Made by a program: the position numbers and the translations under genes. A DNA stretch of 64,000 bases from G965215045 sp965215045. Lineage in GTDB: Bacteria > Pseudomonadota > Gammaproteobacteria > JABABF01. Positions within the stretch are counted from its first letter, which is position 1. Each line of letters starts with the position of its first letter. The stretch covers positions 1,984,001-2,048,000 of the forward strand of contig OZ244031.1 in NCBI GenBank assembly GCA_965215045.1, read 5' to 3'. Of the stretch, positions 18,104 to 27,105 are shown one piece after another. Under the pieces are notes generated by a model. That model was not told the DNA's origin. It saw only the letters and a list, made by a program, of their open reading frames with translations, and ran no database searches.

Positions 18104-19451
18104 GACCCTGCTCCCGGTGGAGGCGGAGCACAATGCACCGCTGGCCGCGCGCATGCGCCCCCGCAGCATCGGCGAGGTGCTGGGCCAGGAACACCTGCTG
18201 GGGGAGGGGCAAGCACTCTCTGAGAGCATCGCCTCTGGTGAACTGCACTCCATGGTGCTCTGGGGTCCCCCGGGCAGCGGCAAAACCACCCTGGCGCGCC
18301 TGGTGACGGAGCATGCCAACGCGCATTTTATCGGCCTGTCCGCGGTGCTGGCCGGGGTCAAGGAGATTCGCACCGCGGTCCAGCGTGCCCAGCAGGAACG
18401 CCGGGAACGCAACCGGGACACGGTGTTGTTCCTGGACGAGGCGCATCGTTTCAACAAGGCGCAACAGGATGCCTTCCTGCCGTTTGTCGAAGACGGCACG
18501 CTGATCTTGATTGGCGCGACCACGGAAAATCCCTCCTTTGAATTAAACCGCGCGCTGCTCTCCCGGTTGCGGGTGCACGTGCTGCGTCCCCTGGAAGAGG
18601 AGCATCTGCGTCAGCTTTTGCAGCGCGCCCTGGAAGATGAGGAGCGCGGCCTGGGTGGCCGGGGCTTGCAGCTCAGTGAAACCGGGATGCGGCATTTCGC
18701 CCGCCTGGCCGCAGGGGATGCGCGGCGCGCCCTGAATCTCCTGGAACTTTACGCGCGGCTGCGCACCCGGCGTCCCGAGGCCACGGAAGAGGAGTTGCTG
18801 CGGGACCTGCTGCAGGGCAGTCCGCAGGATTTTGACAAGGGCGGGGATCGTTTCTACGAGCAGATTTCGGCACTGCATAAATCCGTGCGCGGCAGCGACC
18901 CGGACGCCTCGCTGTACTGGCTTGCGCGAATGCTGGAAGGGGGATGCGACCCGCTCTACATCGCTCGCCGGCTGGTGCGCATGGCCAGCGAAGATATAGG
19001 CAACGCCGACCCCAGGGCCCTGTCGTTGTCGCTGGACGCCTGGAGTGCCATGGAACGCCTGGGCAGCCCGGAAGGGGAACTGGCCCTGGCACAGGCGACG
19101 GTGTACCTGGCGTGCGTGCCGAAAAGCAATGCCTGTTACACGGCCTTCGGCAGTGCCTTGCAGGATGCGCGCAGGCATCCCGCCGCGGCAGTTCCCATGC
19201 ATCTGCGCAATGCACCGACTGCGCTGATGAAGGAACTGGGCTACGGCAGACGTTATCGTTATGCGCACGATGAACCGGAGGCCTACGCCGCGGGAGAAAA
19301 TTATTTTCCCGCGGAGATGGGGACGCGCAGTTACTACCATCCCTCCGCGCAGGGCTTGGAGGTGCGGATTGCAGAGCGCCTCAAAAGCTTGCGCGAGAGG
19401 GACCGGCTGCAGCGAGCAGGGCAGACGGGCACCGACGAAACTTCGGATTGA
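18081..19451 (+). CDS. rarA: Replication-associated recombination protein A (RarA/MgsA)
   Basis: 456 residues, near the 447 of the E. coli protein. An AAA+ ATPase of the clamp-loader clade acting at stalled forks. Walker A is GPPGSGKTT, Walker B LFLDEAHRF, sensor 1 GATTENPSFELN, and the C-terminal MgsA tetramerisation region holds KSVRGSDPDASLYWLARM. ATG 18081 has AGGGGC just upstream and overlaps lolA by 23 bp; a second ATG four codons later is possible. In Pseudomonas crcB often follows; here the next 300 bp carry repeats and no gene. Confidence 0.93.
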   Translation: MVPPMAAETLLPVEAEHNAPLAARMRPRSIGEVLGQEHLLGEGQALSESIASGELHSMVLWGPPGSGKTTLARLVTEHANAHFIGLSAVLAGVKEIRTAVQRAQQERRERNRDTVLFLDEAHRFNKAQQDAFLPFVEDGTLILIGATTENPSFELNRALLSRLRVHVLRPLEEEHLRQLLQRALEDEERGLGGRGLQLSETGMRHFARLAAGDARRALNLLELYARLRTRRPEATEEELLRDLLQGSPQDFDKGGDRFYEQISALHKSVRGSDPDASLYWLARMLEGGCDPLYIARRLVRMASEDIGNADPRALSLSLDAWSAMERLGSPEGELALAQATVYLACVPKSNACYTAFGSALQDARRHPAAAVPMHLRNAPTALMKELGYGRRYRYAHDEPEAYAAGENYFPAEMGTRSYYHPSAQGLEVRIAERLKSLRERDRLQRAGQTGTDETSD

Positions 19452-19497
19452 GCGCGACACGGCACCCGGGGTGTTCCGCCGCCGCAGGACTTCTCGC

Positions 19498-19655
19498 CCG
19501 GGTGCGGCGGGAACCGGGTTGACACCGTGATGAGAGCGGCTGGCATTTGTAGTTTTGCCCGGGTGCGGCGGGAACCGGGTTGGCACCGTGATGAGAGTGA
19601 CTGGCATTTGTAGTTTTGTCCGGGTGCGGCGGGAACCGGGGTTTAGCCGGGTGCG
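19498..19655 (+). repeat. 61-bp direct tandem repeats upstream of serS
   Basis: The segment CGGGTGCGGCGGGAACCGGG recurs at about 19499, 19560 and 19621, giving two full 61-bp units and a partial third. Copies differ by a handful of substitutions (TTGACACC versus TTGGCACC). The unit is not a multiple of three and holds no gene. It fills most of the roughly 300 bp between rarA and serS; the rest contains the putative serS -10 box. Confidence 0.9.
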
Positions 19656-19680
19656 GCCTGCGCTGCCGCGATGCTTCCGC

Positions 19681-19686
19681 TATACT
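19681..19686 (+). promoter_or_regulatory. Candidate -10 box for serS
   Basis: TATACT lies 68 bp before the serS start, directly after the 61-bp repeats. No good -35 element is seen 17 bp upstream, so the call rests on the -10 match and on serS having a clear gap from rarA. Confidence 0.35.
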
Positions 19687-19753
19687 TTCCGCCTGCTCCT
19701 ATTCTCCGCTGCTACCGTCGTGCAGCGGCAGCGTTTTAACCCTTGAACCGCCG

Positions 19754-21052
19754 ATGCTCGACCCCAAGCTCCTGCGCAAAAAATCGGGGTGGGTTGCCGA
19801 ACAGTTGCAGCACCGCGGTTATAAACTGGACCTCGCGCAGTTTGCAACCCTGGAGAGCGAGCGGCGCCAGGCGGATGCCTCCTTGCAGGAATTGCAGGCC
19901 GAGCGCCGACGCATCGCCCGGCAGGTCGGCGAGCTGCGCCGCCAGGATGTCCCGCTGGAGGAGGCCAAGCAGCAGGTCCGGGAGCGACTCGAGCGGGTCG
20001 ATGCCGAGATGGATACTCTCAAGCAACGCCGGGAGCAGGCCCACGAAGCACTGCAGGAATTTTTAGCACTGGTTCCGAACCTGCCGCACGCCGATGCACC
20101 CCAGGGCCTTTCCGCCGCGCAGAACGTGGAGTGCAGTCGCTGGGGAGAGCTGCCGGAATTTTCTTTTGCGGTGCGCGACCACGTCGACCTGTGCGGTGCA
20201 CAACACCTGGATTTCGAAGCGGCCTCACGCCTGGCCGGTGCTCGCTTCAACGTGTTGTACGATGAGATCGCACAGCTGCACCGGGCACTGGGGCAGTGCA
20301 TGTTGGACCTGCACGTGGAACAACACGGCTATCGCGAGGCGTACGTGCCATACATCGCTGCCGGGGAGACGCTCTGGGGCGTGGGGCAGCTGCCCAAGTT
20401 TGCCGAGGATATTTTTCGTCTGGACGAGGAGCGGGATTTTTACCTGATCCCCACCGCGGAAGTGCCGCTCAGCAATCTTTTTCGCGAGCGAATTTTCACG
20501 GCCGAGGAAGTGGGGGAGCCGCTGCGCCTGGTGGCCCACACGCCGTGCTTTCGGCGCGAGGCGGGCAGCTCGGGGCGCGACACCCGGGGCATTATGCGCC
20601 AGCACCAGTTTGACAAGGTGGAACTGGTGCATCTCTCCCGGCCCGGGCAGGCGGTGGAGAACTTGGAGCGCATGACCGCGGACGCCGAGGCGGTGCTGCG
20701 GCTGTTGGAACTGCCGTACCGCAAGGTGGAACTGTGTGCCGGCGAGCTGGGTTTTTCCGCGTGCCGCACCTATGACCTGGAGGTATGGATGCCGGCACAG
20801 GAGCAATACCGGGAGATCTCCTCCTGCAGTCATTGCGGCGATTTCCAGGCGCGGCGCATGATGGCGCGCTGGCGCAATCCCGAGACCGGTACCATCGAGT
20901 ACCTGCATACCCTGAACGGTTCCGGGGTGGCGGTCGGGCGGTGCATGGCAGCACTGCTGGAAAACCGGCAGAACGCTGACGGCAGCGTCGGGCTGCCGCC
21001 TCCCCTGTGGCCGTACATGAAAGGGAAAAAACACATCCTGGCGCGGGATTGA
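19754..21052 (+). CDS. serS: Seryl-tRNA synthetase
   Basis: 432 residues, normal for the family. The N-terminal 110 residues form the long antiparallel coiled coil that holds the tRNA variable arm. Class II motif 2 is visible as CFRREAGSSGRDTRGIMRQH and motif 3 as NGSGVAVGRCMAALLEN. It charges tRNA-Ser and tRNA-Sec. ATG 19754 gives the canonical MLDPKLLR start. Confidence 0.97.
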   Translation: MLDPKLLRKKSGWVAEQLQHRGYKLDLAQFATLESERRQADASLQELQAERRRIARQVGELRRQDVPLEEAKQQVRERLERVDAEMDTLKQRREQAHEALQEFLALVPNLPHADAPQGLSAAQNVECSRWGELPEFSFAVRDHVDLCGAQHLDFEAASRLAGARFNVLYDEIAQLHRALGQCMLDLHVEQHGYREAYVPYIAAGETLWGVGQLPKFAEDIFRLDEERDFYLIPTAEVPLSNLFRERIFTAEEVGEPLRLVAHTPCFRREAGSSGRDTRGIMRQHQFDKVELVHLSRPGQAVENLERMTADAEAVLRLLELPYRKVELCAGELGFSACRTYDLEVWMPAQEQYREISSCSHCGDFQARRMMARWRNPETGTIEYLHTLNGSGVAVGRCMAALLENRQNADGSVGLPPPLWPYMKGKKHILARD

Positions 21053-21070
21053 TGCGCGGGAAAAGTGTCG

Positions 21071-22441
21071 ATGAATCATCTGCCGCTGGGTTTCAAGGTA
21101 CGGGGACGCGGCTGCCTTTTGGTCGGCGGCACCCAAGTGGCATTGCGGAAGGCACGGCTCCTGCATGAGGCCGGTGCCCGCTTGCGGGTCGTGGCACCGG
21201 CGATCGACCCCGAGTTGCGCCAACTGGTAGAAAGTGGCGGCGGAGAGTGTTTTTTGCGCGCCTTCCAGGAACAGGATTGCACCGGGGCGGTGCTGGTGGT
21301 GGCCGCCGACCCGGACCCCGACTTGAACCGGCAGGTTGCACGGACAGCGCAGGCGGCCGGCATTCCGGTCAATGCGGTCGACGACCTGGAGGCCAGCGAC
21401 GTGATTTTCCCGGCCATGGTGCGGCGCCCCCCCTTGTGGTTTGCCATTTCCAGCGGTGGCGGCGGGCCGATGCTGGCGCGGTTCTGGCGGGCGCGCCTGG
21501 AAGCCCTGGTCCCGGAAGGCTGGGGAACCGTGGCGCGGATTGCGCAAAAAATGCGTGAACCGGTGCGCAAACAATTGCCCGACACCGATCAACGCCGGCG
21601 TTTCTGGGAACGGGTCCTGGGCGGCAACGTGCTTTTGCGCCTGCTCAGTGGCGGGGAGCAGGCGGGAGAGGCACTGTTGCGCGAGGAACTGGCACAGCCG
21701 GTGGCCAGCGGTGGCGAGGTGTACCTGGTCGGTGCCGGGCCGGGCGACCCCGAATTGCTGACCTTGCGCGCCCTGCAATTGATGCAGCAGGCGGACATCG
21801 TCTTTTATGACCGCCTGGTCTCTGCCCAGGTACTGGAGCGCGTGCGGCGCGACGCCGAGCAGGTGCACGTGGGCAAGCAGAGTGCCTGTCACCCGGTGAG
21901 CCAGGAGCGCATTAATGACCTGCTGATCGAAAATGCCCGCGCCGGGAAACGGGTGTTGCGCCTGAAGGGAGGCGACCCCTTTATCTTCGGGCGCGGCGGC
22001 GAGGAAATCGAACGGCTGGCGGAGGCGGGAGTTCCCTTTGAAGTGACTCCGGGGATCAGTGCCGCCGGGGGCTGTGCCTGTTATGCGGGGATTCCGCTGA
22101 CACACCGGGAGTACGCCTCTTCGGTGCGCTTCCTGGCCGGGCATCCCCGCGACGGCCAGTTGTCCCTGCCGTGGCGCGAACTGGTTGCCGAAGCGCAGAC
22201 CCTGGTGTTTTACATGAGCAGCCAGGGATTGCCGTTGATCTGCAAGTCCCTGTGTGAGCACGGGGCACCGGAGGCGTTGCCCGCCGCGCTGATCGAACGC
22301 GGAACCCTGCCGGAACAGCGCGTGATCAGCGGCACGCTGGGGGACCTTGCAGAGCGCGTCGCCGAACTCGAGGTGCGTCCCCCGACCCTGCTGATTGTCG
22401 GCGAGGTGGTACGCCTGCGTGAGCAACTGCGCTGGCGATGA
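21071..22441 (+). CDS. cysG: Siroheme synthase CysG (trifunctional)
   Basis: 456 residues. The N-half is precorrin-2 dehydrogenase/ferrochelatase: NHLPLGFKVRGRGCLLVGG is the NAD-binding start, and GGGGPMLARFWR lies in the dimerisation domain. The C-half (from about residue 218) is uroporphyrinogen-III methyltransferase with YLVGAGPGDPELLTLRAL and LKGGDPFIFGRGGEE. The product siroheme is the cofactor of sulfite and nitrite reductases, which fits the cysC-sat pair 4 kb downstream. ATG 21071 matches the E. coli N-terminus better than the GTG two codons earlier. It overlaps gor by ATGA. Confidence 0.95.
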   Translation: MNHLPLGFKVRGRGCLLVGGTQVALRKARLLHEAGARLRVVAPAIDPELRQLVESGGGECFLRAFQEQDCTGAVLVVAADPDPDLNRQVARTAQAAGIPVNAVDDLEASDVIFPAMVRRPPLWFAISSGGGGPMLARFWRARLEALVPEGWGTVARIAQKMREPVRKQLPDTDQRRRFWERVLGGNVLLRLLSGGEQAGEALLREELAQPVASGGEVYLVGAGPGDPELLTLRALQLMQQADIVFYDRLVSAQVLERVRRDAEQVHVGKQSACHPVSQERINDLLIENARAGKRVLRLKGGDPFIFGRGGEEIERLAEAGVPFEVTPGISAAGGCACYAGIPLTHREYASSVRFLAGHPRDGQLSLPWRELVAEAQTLVFYMSSQGLPLICKSLCEHGAPEALPAALIERGTLPEQRVISGTLGDLAERVAELEVRPPTLLIVGEVVRLREQLRWR

Positions 22442-23790
22442 GCACTGCCCGCGATTTTGATTTCTTCGTGATCGGTGCCGGCTCGGGCGGGGTGCGCGCC
22501 GCCCGCGTCGCCGCCGGACTCGGGGCGCGCACCGCCGTGGCGGAAATGGGGCCGCTGGGCGGCACCTGTGTCAACCTGGGCTGCATTCCCAAGAAGTACA
22601 TGGTGTACGCCGCCGCCCTGGGCGACGGCCTGGAACAGGCGCGGGAGTACGGCTGGCAACTGCGCCGGGATGGTTTTCAGTGGCCCGATTTCCTGCAGCA
22701 TAAGAACCGGGAAATCGCCCGCTTGAACGAGGTCTACGAGCGTCTGCTGGAGGACAGCGGGGTGGAAGTGCTGCGGGGACATGCACGGCTTGCCGACCCG
22801 CACCGGGTGCAGATCGGCGATCGCAGCTTCGGCACCGAGCGTATCCTGCTGGCCGTCGGCGGTCGTCCGCGGATGCCGGATTTTCCCGGGGCGGAACATG
22901 TCTTGAATTCAGACCATGCCTTTCACCTGGAACAGCTACCCGGGCGCATCCTGGTGATCGGCGGCGGTTATATCGCCCTGGAGTTCGCCAGCATCCTGCA
23001 CGGCCTGGGAGTGCAGACCACACTGGCCTATCGCGGTGAACTTTTCTTGCGCGGCTTCGATCGCAGCCTGCGGGAATTCCTGCGCACCGAACTGGACGCG
23101 CGCGGCATTTCCCTGCTGTTCGAAGCCGTACCAGGGAGCTTGCAACGCACGGCGGACGGCGAGTTGCTGATGCGCTTTGCCGACGGCCGGGAACATGCGA
23201 GCGATGCGGTGCTGTGTGCCATCGGACGGCAGGTGCAGAGCACAGACCTGGGGCTGGAAAATACCCGGGTGCGCCTGGATGCACAGGGTCGTATCGCGGT
23301 GGACAGTGCCTGCCGCACGGATGAGCCGACAATTTATGCGATCGGTGATGCCATCGGCGGCCCGGAACTGACGCCCGTTGCCATCGCCGAGGGTGCTGCC
23401 CTGGCGCGCCGCCTGTTCGGTGATGAAAATGCCTTCGTGGAAATGGAGCTGACGCCGACCGCGGTATTCTGCAACCCGGCACTGGCCACGGTCGGTATGA
23501 CAGAAGAGGAGGCGCGGGCGGTGCACGGGGAGATCGTCGTCTACGAAGAGAGCTTCCGGCCGATGCGCCAGGCATTTTCCGCGGCACCCGGACAGAACCT
23601 GGTCAAACTGGTCGCCCTGCCCGGGGAGGACGGGCGGGTGTTGGGTGCGCATATCGTTGCCGAGGAGGCACCGGAGATCATCCAGGGTCTGGCGGTAGCC
23701 CTCAAGGCCGGTGCCACCGTGCGGCAATTCAAAAACACGCATGCGCTCCATCCGACGACCGCAGAAGAAATAGTGCTCCTGCCGCGCTGA
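22438..23790 (+). CDS. gor: Glutathione-disulfide reductase
   Basis: 450 residues. The FAD fold GAGSGGVRAAR opens the protein; the redox disulfide is in GGTCVNLGCIPKK, the NAD(P)H Rossmann motif in GGGYIALEF, and the interface histidine motif in HPTTAEEI at the C-terminus. Arginines after the second Rossmann motif (YRGELFLRGFD) indicate NADPH use. It keeps glutathione reduced in the cytoplasm. The ATGA overlap with cysG suggests coupled translation. Confidence 0.92.
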   Translation: MSTARDFDFFVIGAGSGGVRAARVAAGLGARTAVAEMGPLGGTCVNLGCIPKKYMVYAAALGDGLEQAREYGWQLRRDGFQWPDFLQHKNREIARLNEVYERLLEDSGVEVLRGHARLADPHRVQIGDRSFGTERILLAVGGRPRMPDFPGAEHVLNSDHAFHLEQLPGRILVIGGGYIALEFASILHGLGVQTTLAYRGELFLRGFDRSLREFLRTELDARGISLLFEAVPGSLQRTADGELLMRFADGREHASDAVLCAIGRQVQSTDLGLENTRVRLDAQGRIAVDSACRTDEPTIYAIGDAIGGPELTPVAIAEGAALARRLFGDENAFVEMELTPTAVFCNPALATVGMTEEEARAVHGEIVVYEESFRPMRQAFSAAPGQNLVKLVALPGEDGRVLGAHIVAEEAPEIIQGLAVALKAGATVRQFKNTHALHPTTAEEIVLLPR

Positions 23791-23851
23791 GCGGGTGTAC
23801 GAGAACCCGGGATGGCAGCGAAAGAGCGGCCGGTGTCCCCGCCGTGCCGCG

Positions 23852-23965
23852 GCAGGTCTCACGGGAGCCGCGCAGAACATGCTGCCTGCAGGTCTCACGG
23901 AAGTCGCGCAGAACATGTCGCCGGCAGGCCTCACGGAAGTCGCGCAGAACATGCCGCCTGCAGCA
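23852..23965 (+). repeat. 36-bp direct tandem repeats between gor and the DUF2066 gene
   Basis: GCAGGTCTCACGG/GCAGGCCTCACGG recurs at 23852, 23888 and 23924, each unit 36 bp and containing GCGCAGAACATG, with a partial fourth start at 23960. The copies abut with no spacers, so this is a tandem repeat, not a CRISPR array. It happens to be open in the downstream gene's frame, but the signal peptide and -10 box place the true start after it. Confidence 0.9.
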
Positions 23966-23997
23966 CCGTCCGCTGCACTCCTGCAGTCCGTGGCGGG

Positions 23998-24003
23998 TAC
24001 AAT
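23998..24003 (+). promoter_or_regulatory. Candidate -10 box for the DUF2066 gene
   Basis: TACAAT sits 23 bp before the ATG at 24026, just downstream of the 36-bp repeats. The -35 region is weak. Confidence 0.3.
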
Positions 24004-24025
24004 AGCATTCCCTGAGCACTTCGCC

Positions 24026-25129
24026 ATGAAACTCCCGTCTGCCGTTTCCCGCTGCCGTCCGGCCCCTGTCCTGACGGTATTGCTGGCCCTGTGCCTGGCC
24101 GGCCTGCCCATCGCTGCTCCCGCAGAAATTTTGCGCGACCTGTACCTGGGGGAAACGGTCGTGGAAAACCGCCTCGTTACGGAACGCGCCAGCGGTTCCG
24201 GGCGCGCCCTGTTGCAGGTGTTGCTGCGCCTGACCGGCAGGGGATGGCTGCCGGAGTCGCCGGCCATCCAGGATGCTTTGCGCGATGGCAGTCCGTACAT
24301 GCGTTCGTACCGTTACCGCCGGGTGGAGCTCGCAGATGAAGACGAACTGACCCTTTTGTCCGTGCAGTTTGAACCGCGCCTGGTCGAGCAGTTGTTGCGG
24401 GAGGCGGGTTTCGTCCTGTGGCCTGCGAACCGGCCGAACGTAGTGACCTGGCTGGTGCAACGGGGCGAGGAAGCGCAATTTTTAAGCCCCGATCTGAACC
24501 CGGATGTAGGCGCGCTGGTGGAGAATTACACCCGGCGCCACGGCCTGCCGGTGCGCATGCCGCTGATGGACCTGGAGGACCAGGCGCGTCTGAGTGCGGA
24601 AGATGTGCTGCGCTCCAAGCGCCGGGAACTGTGGAAAGCATCCGAACGTTACGTGGCGGACAGTGTCCTGGGCGGCTTTCTCAGCGGTGCCCCCGGGCAG
24701 GCGTGGGTGGCGCGGTGGACGTACTTGTACGGCAAAGAGGCCTGGAGTTTTGCCGTCAGCTGTGCAGATGCGCCGGATTGCGTGCGCTCCGCACTCGATG
24801 CGGTGCGGGATTTCCTGGTCGCCCGCCAGGCACTGCCGCCAGAACGTTCAGCGCCCGGGAGCCTGCGCGTGGAAGTAGGGGGCGTCGATCATTTTTCTGT
24901 TTACGCCGGCTTGCTGGCCTACCTGAGAGGCCTGGAGCAGGTGCAGACGGCGCAGCCTGTCTACCTGGAGGACGAGCGGATTCTCTTTGCGCTGGATTCC
25001 CGCGCCACCCCGGAACTGCTGCGCGAAGTCTTTGCCCTGGACCGCCGCATCGAACAGCAGGACGGCGTGCAGACGGCGGAACAGCAGGCGGCGGCCGACT
25101 TGCATTATTCCATTCCCGGCGCGCGCTAA
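24026..25129 (+). CDS. DUF2066 domain protein, exported
   Basis: 367 residues with an N-terminal signal peptide (VLTVLLALCLAGLPIAAPAE). The body resembles DUF2066 proteins, found next to hda and purMN in Pseudomonas; the segment ERASGSGRALLQVLLRLTG and the conserved RSYRYRR are family-like. Function is unknown; a periplasmic or envelope role is inferred from the signal peptide. It lies 23 bp before the hda remnant, keeping the known neighbour pair. Start set at the ATG directly before the signal peptide. Confidence 0.75.
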   Translation: MKLPSAVSRCRPAPVLTVLLALCLAGLPIAAPAEILRDLYLGETVVENRLVTERASGSGRALLQVLLRLTGRGWLPESPAIQDALRDGSPYMRSYRYRRVELADEDELTLLSVQFEPRLVEQLLREAGFVLWPANRPNVVTWLVQRGEEAQFLSPDLNPDVGALVENYTRRHGLPVRMPLMDLEDQARLSAEDVLRSKRRELWKASERYVADSVLGGFLSGAPGQAWVARWTYLYGKEAWSFAVSCADAPDCVRSALDAVRDFLVARQALPPERSAPGSLRVEVGGVDHFSVYAGLLAYLRGLEQVQTAQPVYLEDERILFALDSRATPELLREVFALDRRIEQQDGVQTAEQQAAADLHYSIPGAR

Positions 25130-25152
25130 ATCCTGCATCGCTCGCTCTTTGC

Positions 25153-26070
25153 ATGGACCAGTCTCCCCCGCGGCAACCGCCCCTGGAACTGGAGCCCAAA
25201 TCCCTGGCCCGCCTGGACGATTTCGTGCCCGGTGCCCGCAACCGGGAATTGTTTGCATTGCTGCAGCGCATTGCCGCCCTGGAAGAAATGCATTCCGTGC
25301 ATATTTACGGGGCGCGAGGCGAGGGTCGCAGCCACCTGCTGCAGGGTGTCTGCCGCACCCTGGTCGAGGCGGGAGAGACCGCCTACTACCTGGCCCTGGG
25401 AGAATTGTCCGCCACGGAACTGGCGGCGATCCTACAGGGCCTGGAAGAGGGGCGCGTACTGTGCCTGGATGACCTGGAATGCCTGGCCGGGCAGGACGCC
25501 GCCGAACGCGCCCTGTTTCATTGCTTGAACCGGAGGCGGGAACGGCGTGGCCTGTTGCTCAGTTCTGCCGCCCTGCCGTCCGCGGAACTGGGGATCAAAC
25601 TGCCGGACCTGGCCTCGCGCCTGGATGCCAGTCTCAGTTATCGCCTGTACCCGCTGGAAGAGAAATTGCAGCACCAGCTGCTCTGTAGCCGCGCCGCAGG
25701 ACACGGCATGGAGTTGTCCCCTGGGGCACTGCGTTTGCCAACCTGGGCATCCGGCTGGCCGAGCAGCGCAAACGGCGCATGGGCAAGGACAAGGTGCATA
25801 AGTTCTGCGCCCCTGGTGCGAGGCCGATCCCGTGCCTTCTGCGAGTACCATAGGCCGCCTGATTTGCCTTTTGATCTTTTGCGCACTGCGGGCAGATGGT
25901 GGGGGTGGATACGATTGAGTTGTTCAGCCAATGTGCTGACCCTGGTGGACCTGTACAGCCGGTTTGGGTTCGCGCTGGGGACGCACTCGCATACGAGCAC
26001 CACCGCGGCCCTGTTCCTGGAGCATGTTCTGCTGGTGTTCCCGGGGTCTGTGGAGGCGGTGTTGCGATAA
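25153..26070 (+). pseudogene. hda: DnaA regulatory inactivator Hda, 3' end replaced by IS-derived sequence
   Basis: About 193 native residues are visible (25153 to about 25728), including the Hda-type Walker A variant GARGEGRSHLL and Walker B VLCLDDLECL. The family is about 230-240 residues; the match stops after HGMELSPGALR, where the decayed transposase begins. The frame then runs on through out-of-frame and in-frame IS sequence to a stop at 26070. The missing part covers the C-terminal helical segment (sensor II region) needed for ATP/ADP sensing and DnaA-ATP hydrolysis with the beta clamp. The product is probably inactive or altered, unless a second hda exists elsewhere. Confidence 0.8.
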
Positions 26071-26424
26071 CGGGAGCGAGTTCCAGGGGGCCTTTGACCA
26101 GGGCTGCGGGGGATCCGGCATTGTGTGACCCGTCCGAAATCCCCGAAGATGAACGCGCACGCGGAGTTTCAATCGGACGGTGCAGGAGGAATTCGTGCAG
26201 TTTGAGGAGGATTTGCTGTTCACGGACGTGCCGTTGTTCAACGAGAAATGTCTGGAGTGGCTGCTGCTCTACAACACCGAGCGCCCCCATCACTCCCTGG
26301 GCAATCTCAGTCCGTTGGAGTTCCTGATCCGGGAGCAGGGTCCACCCCCGGATGATGACCCTCCTGAGTCTCATATGTTATGGACTTATACAAGCAGTGC
26401 ACGGGGGCAGCCGCGGCATATATA
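25726..26424 (+). mobile_element. Decayed IS481-like transposase fragment inside hda
   Basis: Pieces of one integrase-core transposase are spread over all three forward frames: RLAEQRKRRMGKDKVHKFC (from about 25760), EYHRPPDLPFDLLRTAG, then MVGVDTIELFSQC (25896), VLTLVDLYSRFGFALGTHS (about 25936), TDNGSEFQGAF (about 26060), RPKSPKMNAHAE (about 26130) and FNRTVQEEF to PHHSLGNLSPLEFL (to about 26330). D (VDTIE), D (TDNG) and E (NAHAE) look like the DDE triad. At least four frameshifts and some stops break it, and the N-terminal helix-turn-helix part is missing. No terminal inverted repeats were recognised. Confidence 0.8.
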
Positions 26425-26426
26425 AT
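26421..26426 (+). promoter_or_regulatory. Candidate -10 box for cysC-sat
   Basis: A perfect TATAAT lies 50 bp before the cysC start, at the right edge of the IS remnant. The -35 match is poor. It may be the cysC promoter or one brought in by the element. Confidence 0.35.
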
Positions 26427-26476
26427 GATTTACCTTTTGAATTGCCGGGACCGCAGCGACAGGCAACGGGAAGAAT

Positions 26477-27097
26477 ATGAAGCAGCAGAAGCAGCAAAAG
26501 GCGACCAATGTTCACTGGCACGAGGGCGACATCACGCGCGCCGACCGCGCCGGGCTGCTCGAGCAATGGGGGGCGACCCTGTGGTTTACCGGCCTCTCCG
26601 GCAGCGGCAAGAGCACGATTGCCTGCGCCCTGGAAAAGGAACTCTATCAGCGGGGCAAGCTGTGTTACCGCCTGGATGGGGACAATGTGCGCATGGGGAT
26701 TAACCGCAACCTGGGTTTTTCCGCCGAAGATCGCGCCGAAAACATCCGCCGCATCGGCGAGGTTTCCAAGCTGTTTGTCGATGCCGGGGTGATCGTTCTC
26801 AGCAGTTTTATCAGCCCCTATCGCGCCGACCGGGAAATCTGCCGGGAGTTGCATCGCCAGGCCGGCATGAATTTTCTCGAGGTGTACGTCGACTGCCCGC
26901 TGGCAACGGCGGAAGAACGCGACCCCAAGGATCTCTACAAGAAAGCCCGCGCCGGGGAGATCAAGAATTTCACCGGCATCGATGATCCCTACGAAGAACC
27001 GGAGAACCCGGAGATTCACCTGCACAGCGATCGGATGGATGTCGCAGAGGAAGTACAGGCGATTCTCTCCGTGATGACAGAACGCCAACTGATTTAA
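26477..27097 (+). CDS. cysC: Adenylylsulfate (APS) kinase
   Basis: 206 residues. Walker A is GLSGSGKST, and the family motifs LDGDNVRMGINRNLGFS, SSFISPYRADR and FTGIDDPYEEPENPE are intact. It phosphorylates APS to PAPS for sulfate assimilation or sulfation. ACGGGAAG sits just upstream of the ATG as a good ribosome site. The gene is 8 bp before sat, so the two sulfate-activation enzymes are made together. Confidence 0.95.
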   Translation: MKQQKQQKATNVHWHEGDITRADRAGLLEQWGATLWFTGLSGSGKSTIACALEKELYQRGKLCYRLDGDNVRMGINRNLGFSAEDRAENIRRIGEVSKLFVDAGVIVLSSFISPYRADREICRELHRQAGMNFLEVYVDCPLATAEERDPKDLYKKARAGEIKNFTGIDDPYEEPENPEIHLHSDRMDVAEEVQAILSVMTERQLI

Positions 27098-27105
27098 ATG
27101 TGGCG

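Noticed and set aside
19519..19524. TTGACA in the first 61-bp repeat as a -35 box
   Set aside because: No -10 element follows at 16-18 bp, and the second copy has TTGGCA.
23852..23965. CRISPR array
   Set aside because: The 36-bp copies abut directly with no spacers and no cas gene is nearby.
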